Shown: positions 41,397 through 50,062 of the stretch, one piece after another
Numbering within the stretch: the first letter of the stretch is position 1
How the letters are laid out: the number at the start of each line of letters is the position of its first letter
Source: Latescibacteria bacterium UBA6620
GTDB lineage: Bacteria; Latescibacterota; UBA2968
Assembly (NCBI GenBank): GCA_002433075.1
Contig: DJHM01000035.1
Coordinates: 16,047-74,420, forward strand
Direction: 5' to 3'
Length of the DNA: 58,374 nt
Translations under genes and position numbers: made by a program
The notes under the pieces: generated by a model
The model's input: only the letters and a program-made list of their open reading frames with translations
The model's database searches: none
What the model was told of the DNA's origin: nothing

Positions 41397-42788
41397 TCAC
41401 TGTTCGAGCATCAGCTTGTGTACGTCGTTTTCGACGGGAACCGGGTAGGTGCGATTGAAACACGCTGTGCAGTAACTGGCGTTTCCGTTCGGCGCACAGG
41501 ACAGCATTCCGTCGAGGGACAGATAGCCCAGGCTGTCGACACCCAGGTGTTCTCGGATCTCTTCGACGGTTTTCTTGTTGGCGATGAGTTCGCGGTGCGT
41601 CTGGAAGTCGATACCATAGAAACAGGGTGAAATGATCGGCGGACTGCTGACACGCACGTGAATTTGTCGAGCGCCAGCCTCGCGGATCATCCGGGCGAGG
41701 TGTCTGAGAGTGGTCCCCCTCACGATGGAGTCTTCGATCAGGACCACGCGCTTTCCGCGAAGGACACCACGAACGGGATTGAACTTGAGCCGAACTCGGG
41801 CCGCCCTGGAATCCTGGCCGGGAGTGATGAACGTGCGGCCGACGTAGTGGCTGCGGATCAGACCGATCTCGAACCGCAGGTTAGACTGATCGGCGTACCC
41901 CAGGGCTGCTGTGTTGCTCGAGTCAGGGACGGGCACGACGATTTCGGCGTCAGCCGGCTGCTCGATGGCGAGCTGCTTGCCGAGTTTGCGTCGGGTCTTG
42001 TCGACGGTGTCTCCGAAAATGATGCTGTCGGGGCGCGAAAAGTAGACGAACTCGAAAATGCAGTGGGCCCGGCGGTCGGATTCCAGCGGAAAGTAGGTTC
42101 GGAGGCCGTTCTCGTCGATGATGACGAGTTCGCCGGGTTCAATGTCACGGATGTATCGGGCAGAGATGATGTCGAGGGCGCACGATTCGGAGGCGACGAC
42201 CCACGCATCCCCCAACTGGCCGAGACATAAGGGGCGGAAGCCGTGTGGGTCCCGGGCGGCGATCAGATGCCGTTCCGTGGCCAGAACGAGGGAGAAGGCG
42301 CCCCGAATTTGCTGGAGCGCTTCGGTGACCCGGTCGACCATCGAATCGGCCTGCGAACGGGCGATGAGGTGAAGGATGATTTCGCTGTCGGACGATGTCT
42401 GGAAAATGGCACCCTCATCCTGCATCTCGCGACGGAGTGTGTTCGTGTTTACGAGGTTCCCGTTGTGGCCGATAGCGAAGGCGCCACGGCATTCCGCCGT
42501 GAAGGGCTGAGCGTTCTTGATGCTGTCGAGACCGGTCGTGGAATATCGGTTGTGCCCGATGGCCAGATGCCCCTCGAGCTTGTGGATGGCCTCAGGTTCG
42601 CCGAACACGTCGGCGACGTGACCCATTCCTGTGTGAAGGTGAATCCTGCGTCCGTCTCCCGTGGCAATGCCGCAACTTTCTTCTCCCCGATGCTGCAAGG
42701 CGTTCAGCCCGAGGGTCGTGAGCTGAGCCGCCTCCGGATGGCCGTAGATACCGAAGATCCCGCAATAGTGCTTTACCTGAGGATCCAT
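41397..42788 (-). CDS. purF: Amidophosphoribosyltransferase
   Basis: A 463-residue first enzyme of purine synthesis, forming phosphoribosylamine from PRPP and glutamine. An 8-residue propeptide precedes the nucleophile Cys9 (H-Y-C-G-I-F-G-I). The glutaminase domain has H-N-R-Y-S-T and A-I-G-H-N-G-N-L-V-N. The PRT domain has V-V-L-I-E-D-S-I-V-R-G-T-T (348-360). Cys243, Cys389, Cys440 and Cys443 match the [4Fe-4S] ligands of the B. subtilis-type enzyme. Lies 55 bases after rnr, presumably in one transcript. Confidence 0.96.
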   Translation of the reverse strand: MDPQVKHYCGIFGIYGHPEAAQLTTLGLNALQHRGEESCGIATGDGRRIHLHTGMGHVADVFGEPEAIHKLEGHLAIGHNRYSTTGLDSIKNAQPFTAECRGAFAIGHNGNLVNTNTLRREMQDEGAIFQTSSDSEIILHLIARSQADSMVDRVTEALQQIRGAFSLVLATERHLIAARDPHGFRPLCLGQLGDAWVVASESCALDIISARYIRDIEPGELVIIDENGLRTYFPLESDRRAHCIFEFVYFSRPDSIIFGDTVDKTRRKLGKQLAIEQPADAEIVVPVPDSSNTAALGYADQSNLRFEIGLIRSHYVGRTFITPGQDSRAARVRLKFNPVRGVLRGKRVVLIEDSIVRGTTLRHLARMIREAGARQIHVRVSSPPIISPCFYGIDFQTHRELIANKKTVEEIREHLGVDSLGYLSLDGMLSCAPNGNASYCTACFNRTYPVPVENDVHKLMLEQ

Positions 42789-42843
42789 CTGGTGACGTGT
42801 CCTTTCGAGTGTGGTGGGCGCGCCTGCGGGGAGGCGGGCACGA

Positions 42844-44994
42844 TCATCTTCGACGGGGGCCGCGAGGTTTTCGCCCTCGATGTGTTCGCTGGGTTACGTC
42901 GTTGACCAGAAAGTCGATCTGTCGCTGGCGACGATCGGCGCGTACTACGGTGACTTCCACGCGATCGCCGAGGGAAAAGGTACGTTTCGTGCGCTCGCCC
43001 ACAAGCGCGGCGCGATGCGGGTCGTGTAGGTAATAGTCGTCTTCGAGCGTTCGGACGTGGACGAGGCCGTCAACAAGCGTTTCGTCCAGCTGGACGAAGA
43101 ACCCGAGCGGGCGAACCCCGGTGATGGTACCCTCGAAGACATCACCGATTCGGTTCTCGTAGTAGTGGGCCTGCTTCACTTTGACGGATTCCCGTTCGGC
43201 TTCCTGCGCGTTGATCTCCCGCTCCGTGGCCAGATCGCCGATGCCGGGCAGCCGCTCCTGGAGTTGGGCTGCACGATCCCCGGAGAGGCCTTCCCACGTT
43301 TCGCGCAGGATGCGGTGCGTGAGCAGGTCGGGGTACCGCCGGATGGGGGATGTGAAGTGCGTGTAGCACGGGCTCGCGAGACCGAAGTGTCCGCGGTTCT
43401 GAGGCTGATAGACCGCCTTCTTCATCGAGCGGAGCAGCCTTTCGTTTAACGATGGCGCCTGCTTGCTGCCCTCGATCGACTTGAGAAAAGTCTGGATCGC
43501 AAGGGCGTCGACCTTTTTGGGAAAACGATGTCCAAAGACGGACGCAAGGGCGGCGAAGTCGTCGAGTTTCTGTTGGTCGGGTGGCTCGTGGACCCGGTAG
43601 AGGATGGGGACCTCACGGGCGGCCAGAGTCTGGGCGACCGTATCGTTGGCCAGCAGCATGAACTCCTCGATCAGCCGGTGGCTGTTCAGCCTGCGCCGGG
43701 GCGCGATTCTGACGGGCACGCCGTGACTGTCGAGCGTGACTTCCGCCTCGGGGAGGTCGAGGTCGATCGACCCGCGCTCGATGCGCTGTCGCGTCAGTTC
43801 GGACCGAATGCGCTCGAGCAGGCGGATGTCCTCAGAGAACGTAGCGGCCTCCGGATCGGGATCGCCGGCGATGGCGGTCTGGGCCTGCTCGTAGCTCAGG
43901 CGACCCCGGCTGCGAATGGTCGTCTGTTCGATCCGGGTGTCGACGAGTGCGCCCGATGAGGTGAACGTGGCCAGCACACTCACCGTGAGACGGTCGCTGT
44001 CCGGCACGAGGGAGCAGATGCCACTCGAAAGGGGCTCGGGCAGCATCGGGCTGACACGATCCACCAGGTAGACGCTCGTCCCGCGGGAGAGCGCCTCGTG
44101 ATCGAGGGGGGTCCCCTCAGCCACGTAGTGACTGACGTCCGCGATGTGGATTCCGACGACGACGCGGTCATCGTCGATCCGCTCGACGGAGAGGGCGTCG
44201 TCGTGGTCGCGCGCGTCGGCAGGGTCGATCGTAAAACTGTTCAAGTGTCTCAGATCGACGCGCGCGGCGATCTCGGCCGGGTCGACCTGAGCGGGGATCG
44301 TTGCGGTCTGTTCGAGAACGTGCGGGGGAAACTGCAAGGGAAGCTGTCGTGCGAGGACGATGGAGAGAACGTCCACTTCGGGATCGCCGGGGCGACCGAG
44401 GACGTGGGCAATGTGCCCCATCGGCCGGGGTTGTCCGGGTTCCCAGTCATCGAGCCGGACGGCGACGATGTCGCCATCGCTGGCCTGGTTAAGTCTGTCG
44501 GAGGAGATGGAGACTGTGGGAGGAAATCGGGGATCGTCGGGTTCGACGAAAGCCGTCGAGCCTCGCGTTCGAAGCTGGCCGGACAGAACCCGAACGGCGC
44601 GCTCGACGACGCGAACGACTTCCCCTTCGGGTTGGGTCTGCGTCCCTCCGCGGAGCGTCACGCGAACCAGCACTCGATCGCCGTCGAGTGCGCTGCCCAG
44701 CGCGGTCTGCCGGAGGAAAACGTCGGGCCCCGGCTCGTCCGGCGAGAGAAAGCCAAACCCGCCCGATGTGACACTCAACCGACCGAGCACGAGATTCCGA
44801 TTCTGCGTTCCGGCGAGTCGCCCGTTTCGCAGCTTGATCAGAGCGCCCTCGCGCTCGAGGTCTTTAACTAGCCGGCGGAAACCTCGATATTCGGGCTGAG
44901 GCACCTTCATGTGCCGAGCCAGCTCCCGAACCTTCATGGGCTTCCTGCCCTCTTCCTGAAGGAACTTCAGGATGTTCTCTCGAGACGGCTTCAT
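42844..44994 (-). CDS. rnr: Ribonuclease R
   Basis: A 716-residue RNB-family 3'-5' exoribonuclease. In order: winged-helix N-terminal region (about 5-60), cold-shock OB domains (about 70-220), RNB catalytic domain with F-T-I-D-P-A-D-A-R-D-H-D-D-A (four metal-binding Asp), A-D-V-S-H-Y-V and T-S-P-I-R-R-Y-P-D-L, a C-terminal S1 domain and a short Arg-rich tail. The ATG at 44994 is preferred because the predicted transcript starts near 45058; an in-frame GTG at 45042 would leave almost no leader. Neither start has an obvious ribosome site. Confidence 0.94.
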   Translation of the reverse strand: MKPSRENILKFLQEEGRKPMKVRELARHMKVPQPEYRGFRRLVKDLEREGALIKLRNGRLAGTQNRNLVLGRLSVTSGGFGFLSPDEPGPDVFLRQTALGSALDGDRVLVRVTLRGGTQTQPEGEVVRVVERAVRVLSGQLRTRGSTAFVEPDDPRFPPTVSISSDRLNQASDGDIVAVRLDDWEPGQPRPMGHIAHVLGRPGDPEVDVLSIVLARQLPLQFPPHVLEQTATIPAQVDPAEIAARVDLRHLNSFTIDPADARDHDDALSVERIDDDRVVVGIHIADVSHYVAEGTPLDHEALSRGTSVYLVDRVSPMLPEPLSSGICSLVPDSDRLTVSVLATFTSSGALVDTRIEQTTIRSRGRLSYEQAQTAIAGDPDPEAATFSEDIRLLERIRSELTRQRIERGSIDLDLPEAEVTLDSHGVPVRIAPRRRLNSHRLIEEFMLLANDTVAQTLAAREVPILYRVHEPPDQQKLDDFAALASVFGHRFPKKVDALAIQTFLKSIEGSKQAPSLNERLLRSMKKAVYQPQNRGHFGLASPCYTHFTSPIRRYPDLLTHRILRETWEGLSGDRAAQLQERLPGIGDLATEREINAQEAERESVKVKQAHYYENRIGDVFEGTITGVRPLGFFVQLDETLVDGLVHVRTLEDDYYLHDPHRAALVGERTKRTFSLGDRVEVTVVRADRRQRQIDFLVNDVTQRTHRGRKPRGPRRR

Positions 44995-45064
44995 TGGTTC
45001 GGAATGTGGCTTGACCGGGGTCGGGCGGTCGGCTAACTTCACGCCCGCTGACCAAAGCCGGATA

Positions 45065-45092
45065 AATATAAGGCTGCGACAGGACGGAGCAA
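45065..45092 (-). promoter_or_regulatory. Promoter for rnr operon
   Basis: On the minus strand, TTGCTC (45092-45087), a 16-base spacer and TATATT (45070-45065). Predicted start near 45058. Confidence 0.6.
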
Positions 45093-45137
45093 AGTCGTTC
45101 CCTCGCAGCCGGAACCCACTCTATGCTGGAGGTCCCT

Positions 45138-45596
45138 ATGCGCACCCTCACGATCCTCACTCTGGTCACCGTCGGTTGGCTATCCGGTTTCACCCAGGCT
45201 GGTGCTCACTGCGAGATCCCTTGTGGCATCTACGGTGACGATGCCCGTTTCACCGCGATCTTCGAGGACCTGACGACGATCGAGAAGTCGATGAACCAGA
45301 TCAACACGCTCTCCTCCGATCCGGGCACGAATGCTAATCAGCTGGTTCGGTGGGTGAACAACAAAGAGACGCACGCCGATCGAATTCGCGACGTCGTTGC
45401 CCAGTACTTCCTGGCCCAACGCGTCAAAGCGCCCGCCGAAGGGGACGCGGAAGCGGCCCAGGCCTACCACAGAAAGCTCACATTGCTGCATCAGATGATC
45501 CAGGCGGCGATGAAGTGCAAGCAGACGGTGGATGTGGTGAACGTCAAAAAGCTGCACGACGCGGCTCACGCTTTCCTGGAACTGTATCAGAAATAG
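45138..45596 (+). CDS. sodN: Nickel superoxide dismutase, exported
   Basis: A 152-residue NiSOD. The nickel hook H-C-E-I-P-C-G-I-Y (residues 24-32) matches the family HCxxPCGxY; His1, Cys2 and Cys6 of the mature chain bind Ni and dismute superoxide. It is preceded by a 23-residue Sec-type signal peptide ending A-G-A, so signal peptidase I would cut exactly before His24 and expose the required free N-terminus. The remaining 120 residues fit the four-helix bundle. In the classic bacterial cases a separate SodX protease does this job; no sodX is seen here. ATG at 45138 has GGAGG five bases upstream. Divergent from rnr. Confidence 0.93.
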   Translation: MRTLTILTLVTVGWLSGFTQAGAHCEIPCGIYGDDARFTAIFEDLTTIEKSMNQINTLSSDPGTNANQLVRWVNNKETHADRIRDVVAQYFLAQRVKAPAEGDAEAAQAYHRKLTLLHQMIQAAMKCKQTVDVVNVKKLHDAAHAFLELYQK

Positions 45597-45602
45597 GCAA
45601 AA

Positions 45603-45646
45603 GGGCTGTGCGCTCCGAAGCGTGAAAGCAGGCACAGCTCTTTCTG
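45603..45646 (+). terminator. Terminator after sodN
   Basis: A 9-base-pair stem (45603-45611 with 45632-45640, one G-U pair), with an inner GCT/AGC pairing, followed by TTTCTG. A perfect 14-base palindrome TGGCCCCGGGGCCA at 45660-45673, flanked by AAAAA and CTTTT, follows and may act as a second stop. Confidence 0.65.
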
Positions 45647-45733
45647 CCCAAGACAAAAATGGCCCCGGGGCCACTTTTATCGATGCGATGAAAACTCGGC
45701 CGCCTGAGGGGCTGCAAACCGCCCAATTTTCGC

Positions 45734-45762
45734 TTGCGAGGGGTGCAAGGGGGGTATATATT
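45734..45762 (+). promoter_or_regulatory. Promoter for groES-groEL
   Basis: TTGCGA (45734-45739), 17-base spacer, TATATT (45757-45762); predicted start near 45769, at the left edge of the CIRCE operator, so repressor binding would block initiation. Confidence 0.8.
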
Positions 45763-45771
45763 CTGTGCTTG

Positions 45772-45798
45772 TTAGCACTCGGACACGCTGAGTGCTAA
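45772..45798 (+). promoter_or_regulatory. CIRCE operator (HrcA-binding site)
   Basis: A perfect CIRCE inverted repeat: TTAGCACTC, nine bases, GAGTGCTAA. HrcA is the known repressor of this element and its activity depends on GroEL. No hrcA gene lies in the window, so it must be elsewhere. The site sits between promoter and groES. Confidence 0.97.
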
Positions 45799-45846
45799 GA
45801 CTTAGAGTCCGTATTAATCAATTGTTTTATTAGGAGGTTAGGTCCT

Positions 45847-46140
45847 ATGGCAGTGAAGGTCAAACCTCTCGGCGATCGTGTTCTGGTGATGCCCGAAGAT
45901 GAAGAAGAGCAGATCAAGGGCGGCATCATCATTCCAGACACGGCCAAGGAGAAGCCTCAGCGAGGAAAGATCGTGGCGGTGGGCGATGGCAAGACCGACG
46001 ATTGCGGTAAGAAGGTCAAGCTTTCGGTCAAGAAGGGTGACCACGTACTGTACGGCAAGTACTCCGGCACCGAGGTTCGCCTCGACGACGAGGATTACCT
46101 GATCATGCCCGAGGGTGATATCCTCGGTATCATCGAATAA
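45847..46140 (+). CDS. groES: Co-chaperonin GroES
   Basis: A 97-residue heptameric lid for GroEL. Typical features: P-L-G-D-R-V-L-V near the start, the mobile loop with G-G-I-I-I-P-D-T-A (about 25-33), and Y-G-K-Y-S-G-T-E-V. A strong AGGAGG precedes the ATG. Controlled by the CIRCE element upstream and co-transcribed with groEL, 17 bases downstream. Confidence 0.98.
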   Translation: MAVKVKPLGDRVLVMPEDEEEQIKGGIIIPDTAKEKPQRGKIVAVGDGKTDDCGKKVKLSVKKGDHVLYGKYSGTEVRLDDEDYLIMPEGDILGIIE

Positions 46141-46157
46141 CCAGGAGGACGACACCG

Positions 46158-47783
46158 ATGCCAAAGCAGCTCGAATTCGACAGTCAGGCTCGCGACGCGC
46201 TCAAGCGCGGGGTGGACCAGCTGGCCGAAGCAGTCAAGGTGACGCTGGGTCCGAAGGGACGCAACGTCGTGCTCGACAAGAAGTTCGGTTCGCCGACGGT
46301 TACGAAGGACGGAGTGACAGTCGCGAAGGAAGTCGAACTCGAAGATCCGTATGAGAATATGGGTGCCCAGATGGTGAAGGAGGTTTCTTCCAAGACCTCC
46401 GACGTTGCCGGTGACGGTACGACTACGGCAACCGTTCTTGCCCAGGCCATTTTCAACGAAGGTCTCAAGAACGTGACGGCTGGCGCGAGCCCGATGGAGC
46501 TCAAGCGCGGAATCGACGGCGCCGTTGCGGCGGCCGTCAAGTCGCTCCAGGATCTGAGCAAGCCGGTGGCCGGCCACAAGGAAATCGCCCAGGTTGCAAC
46601 GGTTTCAGCGAATAACGATAAGTCGATCGGCGAACTGATTGCCGACGCGATGGAAAAGGTGGGCAAGGACGGGGTCATCACGGTCGAAGAGGCCAAGGGT
46701 ATCGAGACGACGCTCGACGTGGTCGAGGGAATGCAGTTCGACCGCGGCTACATCTCGCCTTATTTCGTGACCGACGCGGACAATATGGAGGCCGTCCTGG
46801 AGGACGCCTACATCCTGATCCACGACAAGAAGATTTCTGCAATGCGCGATCTTCTTCCGGTTCTGGAAAAGACGGCGCAGACGGGCAAGCCTCTGCTGAT
46901 CGTGGCCGAGGACATCGAAGGTGAGGCCCTTGCGACACTGGTCGTCAACAAAGTCCGTGGCACGCTCAAGGTGGCGGCCTGCAAGGCGCCGGGTTTCGGA
47001 GATCGTCGCAAGGCGATGCTTGAAGACATCGCGATCCTGACGGGTGGCCGTGTGCTTTCCGAAGATGCCGGTTTCAAGCTCGAGAACGCGACGACGGCCG
47101 ACCTTGGTGAAGCCAAGCGGATCGTGCTCGACAAGGACAACACCACGGTCGTCGAAGGTGGTGGCAAGAGCAGCGACATCCAGGGACGCGTGGGTCAGAT
47201 TCGTCGTCAGATCGAAGAGACGACATCGGATTACGACGGTGAGAAGTTGCAGGAACGTCTGGCCAAGCTGGCCGGCGGCGTGGCCGTCGTGAACGTCGGC
47301 GCTGCGACCGAGACCGAGATGAAAGAGAAGAAGGCGCGCGTCGAGGACGCCCTGCACGCCACGCGTGCGGCCGTCGAAGAAGGCATCGTGCCTGGTGGCG
47401 GCGTGGCCCTGATCCGGGCGATCGACTCGCTCGACAAGGCTCGAAGCGCAGCCCGTGGCGACGAGAAGATCGGCGTCGACATCATCCGTCGCGCGCTCGA
47501 AGAGCCGATGCGACTGATCGCGTCGAACGCAGGTGTCGAAGGCGCCATCGTGGTCCAGAAGGTTTCCGAGGGATCGGGCGCCTTTGGCTACAACGCCGAC
47601 ACGGACAAGTATGAAGATCTAATTAAGGCCGGTGTGCCGGATCCGACGATGGTGACCCGCTCGGCGCTGGAGAATGCGGCCAGCATCGCGAGTCTTCTGC
47701 TGACGACCGAAGCGCTCGTGGCCGATATTCCTGAAGAAGCACCGCCAGCTCCTCCGGCTCCCCCGGGTGGCGGGATGTACTAG
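46158..47783 (+). CDS. groEL: Chaperonin GroEL
   Basis: A 541-residue 60-kDa chaperonin. Contains V-T-L-G-P-K-G-R-N-V-V and D-G-V-T-V-A-K (ATP site), D-V-A-G-D-G-T-T-T-A-T-V-L-A, and P-G-G-G-V-A-L. The C-terminus is a Pro/Ala-rich stretch ending G-G-G-M-Y rather than the common GGM repeats; these tails project into the folding cavity. AGGAGG lies upstream. A strong terminator follows. Confidence 0.98.
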   Translation: MPKQLEFDSQARDALKRGVDQLAEAVKVTLGPKGRNVVLDKKFGSPTVTKDGVTVAKEVELEDPYENMGAQMVKEVSSKTSDVAGDGTTTATVLAQAIFNEGLKNVTAGASPMELKRGIDGAVAAAVKSLQDLSKPVAGHKEIAQVATVSANNDKSIGELIADAMEKVGKDGVITVEEAKGIETTLDVVEGMQFDRGYISPYFVTDADNMEAVLEDAYILIHDKKISAMRDLLPVLEKTAQTGKPLLIVAEDIEGEALATLVVNKVRGTLKVAACKAPGFGDRRKAMLEDIAILTGGRVLSEDAGFKLENATTADLGEAKRIVLDKDNTTVVEGGGKSSDIQGRVGQIRRQIEETTSDYDGEKLQERLAKLAGGVAVVNVGAATETEMKEKKARVEDALHATRAAVEEGIVPGGGVALIRAIDSLDKARSAARGDEKIGVDIIRRALEEPMRLIASNAGVEGAIVVQKVSEGSGAFGYNADTDKYEDLIKAGVPDPTMVTRSALENAASIASLLLTTEALVADIPEEAPPAPPAPPGGGMY

Positions 47784-47811
47784 AAGGCAAGAGGCAAGAG
47801 GCAAAAGTGAG

Positions 47812-47848
47812 AGGCGGTCGCCCTGATGGGCGACCGCCTTTTGTTTTC
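47812..47848 (+). terminator. Terminator after groEL
   Basis: A perfect 12-base-pair stem (47812-47823 with 47828-47839), TGAT loop, then TTTGTTTT. Located 28 bases after the groEL stop. Confidence 0.93.
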
Positions 47849-47865
47849 TCACGATCGAAGAACGG

Positions 47866-47901
47866 GAAGAGGGGGTCGAGATGAATCTCGACCCCCTCTT
47901 C
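47866..47901 (-). terminator. Terminator hairpin of the MoeB-like gene
   Basis: A perfect 16-base-pair stem (47866-47881 with 47886-47901) with a TGAA loop, 24 bases beyond the minus-strand stop at 47926. No strong T-run follows on that strand, but the stem is very stable. Confidence 0.75.
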
Positions 47902-47925
47902 GGCTTAAACGTGAATCTGGAATGG

Positions 47926-49125
47926 CTAACCGGCGGTGAGCTCTTCGGGGACTTCGGAAAGGTTGACGCCGGAGCAGAAGGCGATGTAGTCGATCAACTC
48001 GGTGATCTCGGGATTGTCTCCGCAGACCGGGCAGTTCACGTCGCGCCGGATGTTAAATTTCTTGAACGACATCTGGAGCGCGTCGTACATCAGCAGCTTG
48101 CCAATGAGGGGGTCGCCCTGACCGAGGATGAGTTTGACGACCTCCGTCGCCTGGATCAGTCCAATTGTGCCGGGGAGGACACCGAGGACACCGGCCTCGG
48201 CGCAGGACGGCGCCATTTCCGCAGGTGGCGGCTCGGGGTAAAGGCAGCGATAGCAGGGCCCCTCGGAGTCGCAGGTGAAGATCGTGACCTGCCCGTCGAA
48301 CCGGAAGATGCTGCCATCGACGATCGGCTTCCGCGTGAAGACGCAGGCGTCGTTGATGAGGTATCGCGTGGGGAAATTGTCGCATCCGTTGACGATGATG
48401 TCGTAGGGCTCGATGATTTCCATCACGTTGTCTGACGTCATATAGGCCTGATGCGGGATGACGTTGCAGGCCGGGTTCAGGTCTTTTAGTTTCTCGTAGG
48501 CCGATACCGCCTTGGGGCGACCGACGTCGGACGTGCCGTGGAGAATCTGTCGCTGCAGGTTCGTGACGTCGACGACGTCGGCGTCCAGGATACCGACGGT
48601 CCCGATCCCGGCGGCGGCCAGATAGAAGGCGGATGGACTGCCGAGCCCACCGGCGCCGATCAGGAGCACTTTGGCGTCGAGGAGTTTGCCCTGGCCGCGT
48701 TCTCCGACTTCCGGAACGAGTAAGTGGCGTGCGTACCGGAACTGTTCGGCCTTGCTCAAAGCGCGATCTCTGTCGGATGGGTATCCCGCGCCGACCCAGG
48801 CGTCAAGTCCGCCGTCGATGTAGGCGACGCTCTCATAGCCCATTCCCGACAGATCGCGGGCGGCCAACGGGGTCTGGCCTTCGTGACCGTAGACCAGGAG
48901 CGATGCGGACCGATCGTTGACAACGCCCTCGATCTGCAATTCGAGGAATCCGCGCGGGATGTTCTGCGCTCCCGGGATGTAGCCTTCAGCGAAGTCCTCA
49001 CGTTCCCGAACGTCGATCAGGACGACCTTGCTTCCGTTGTTCAGGCGACCGTGGGCTTCCTCGACGGTAACGGAATCGACCGCCCCCTTAACTTCCTCGA
49101 GGAGGGCTTCGAATGCCGTGCTCAT
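47926..49125 (-). CDS. moeB: MoeB/ThiF adenylyltransferase with N-terminal rhodanese-like domain
   Basis: A 399-residue E1-like enzyme that would adenylate the C-terminal glycine of MoaD/ThiS-type sulfur carriers. Residues 20-115 are a rhodanese-like domain whose active-site loop reads V-Y-G-H-E-G (Gly80), so the persulfide-carrying Cys is absent. Residues 130-370 are the ThiF/MoeB domain: G-A-G-G-L-G-S-P (157-164), D-A-D-V-V-D (181-186), zinc ligands Cys291, Cys294, Cys365 and Cys368, and P-S-C-A-E-A-G with Cys308. The domain order is reversed relative to MOCS3/MoeZ, which carry a C-terminal rhodanese. No sulfur carrier gene is adjacent; iscS lies upstream. Confidence 0.92.
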   Translation of the reverse strand: MSTAFEALLEEVKGAVDSVTVEEAHGRLNNGSKVVLIDVREREDFAEGYIPGAQNIPRGFLELQIEGVVNDRSASLLVYGHEGQTPLAARDLSGMGYESVAYIDGGLDAWVGAGYPSDRDRALSKAEQFRYARHLLVPEVGERGQGKLLDAKVLLIGAGGLGSPSAFYLAAAGIGTVGILDADVVDVTNLQRQILHGTSDVGRPKAVSAYEKLKDLNPACNVIPHQAYMTSDNVMEIIEPYDIIVNGCDNFPTRYLINDACVFTRKPIVDGSIFRFDGQVTIFTCDSEGPCYRCLYPEPPPAEMAPSCAEAGVLGVLPGTIGLIQATEVVKLILGQGDPLIGKLLMYDALQMSFKKFNIRRDVNCPVCGDNPEITELIDYIAFCSGVNLSEVPEELTAG

Positions 49126-49180
49126 GATGTCGTTCCTCTTGTGAAAGCGAAAATGAAGGTCATTCGGTTCAAGAGCCCCA

Positions 49181-49209
49181 AAGATAGGGGAATCATATAG
49201 GGCTCACAA
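49181..49209 (-). promoter_or_regulatory. Promoter for the MoeB-like gene
   Basis: On the minus strand, TTGTGA (49209-49204), 17-base spacer, TATCTT (49186-49181). It lies just beyond the mrp stop, so this gene can be expressed apart from iscS-mrp. Confidence 0.65.
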
Positions 49210-49217
49210 CCCCACCC

Positions 49218-50036
49218 CTATTCGATCGTGATTTCGGGGCCTTCGTCCGCCAGGTCGTCGATCGTCGCTTCGACCTGTTCGGCGATCCCGGTGAAGGCAT
49301 CCGCCGTCTGTGGGTCGTCGAGGACGATGGGACGACCGTTGTCGCCTCCCTCGCGAATGGCCTGGGCGATGGGTAGACTCCCGAGCAGCGGAATATTGAA
49401 ATGACTGGCAAGCCGGTCGCCACCGCCGTCGCCGAAGAGCCCGACCCTGTCCTCGCAGTCGGGGCACTGGAAGTAGCTCATATTTTCGACGACGCCGACC
49501 AAGGGGACGTCGACCTTGAGGAACATTTCGCCTCCGCGGATCGCATCCTCAAGAGCGACAGTTTGAGGGGTGGTGACGACGATCGCGCCGGACAGGGCGA
49601 GGCTTTGCGCGAGGGTCAACTGGGCGTCCCCCGTTCCCGGCGGGAGGTCGATGACAAGATAATCGAGCTCGCCCCAGTGGACGTCGATGATGAACTGCTG
49701 GATCATGCGTCCGACAATCGGCCCCCGCCAGATGATGGGTGTGTCTTCTCCGGCGATCAAACCGAGAGACATGAAGCGAAGTCCGTGACTCTCGCGGGGC
49801 AGAATCCGGCCATCCCGGGACTCGGGCTCGTCGGACACCCCCATCATCAGATGCATGCTCGGACCGTGAATGTCTGCGTCCATCAGCCCGACTGCACGAT
49901 CTCGACGAGCCAATGAGATGGCGAGGTTGGAGGCAACGGTGGATTTTCCGACACCGCCCTTGCAACTCGACACAGCGAGGATGTGGCGCACACCGGGGAG
50001 CGGTTTGGGTTGGGGGGGCTGGACTGGGGGCTGCAT
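49218..50036 (-). CDS. mrp: Mrp/NBP35 family Fe-S cluster carrier ATPase
   Basis: A 272-residue deviant-Walker-A ATPase. C-K-G-G-V-G-K-S-T at 25-33 is the signature; D-A-D-I-H-G-P-S follows, and F-Q-C-P-D-C (about 198-203) carries the C-x2-C that holds a bridging [4Fe-4S] cluster between two monomers. Mrp/ApbC proteins store and pass clusters to apo-enzymes in the cytoplasm. It lacks the N-terminal MIP18/DUF59 domain of many homologues. Lies 26 bases after iscS, a natural partner; many Fe-S proteins in this window would depend on them. Confidence 0.94.
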   Translation of the reverse strand: MQPPVQPPQPKPLPGVRHILAVSSCKGGVGKSTVASNLAISLARRDRAVGLMDADIHGPSMHLMMGVSDEPESRDGRILPRESHGLRFMSLGLIAGEDTPIIWRGPIVGRMIQQFIIDVHWGELDYLVIDLPPGTGDAQLTLAQSLALSGAIVVTTPQTVALEDAIRGGEMFLKVDVPLVGVVENMSYFQCPDCEDRVGLFGDGGGDRLASHFNIPLLGSLPIAQAIREGGDNGRPIVLDDPQTADAFTGIAEQVEATIDDLADEGPEITIE

Positions 50037-50062
50037 ACGAGAGACCTCGGTGGGTGATCGGG

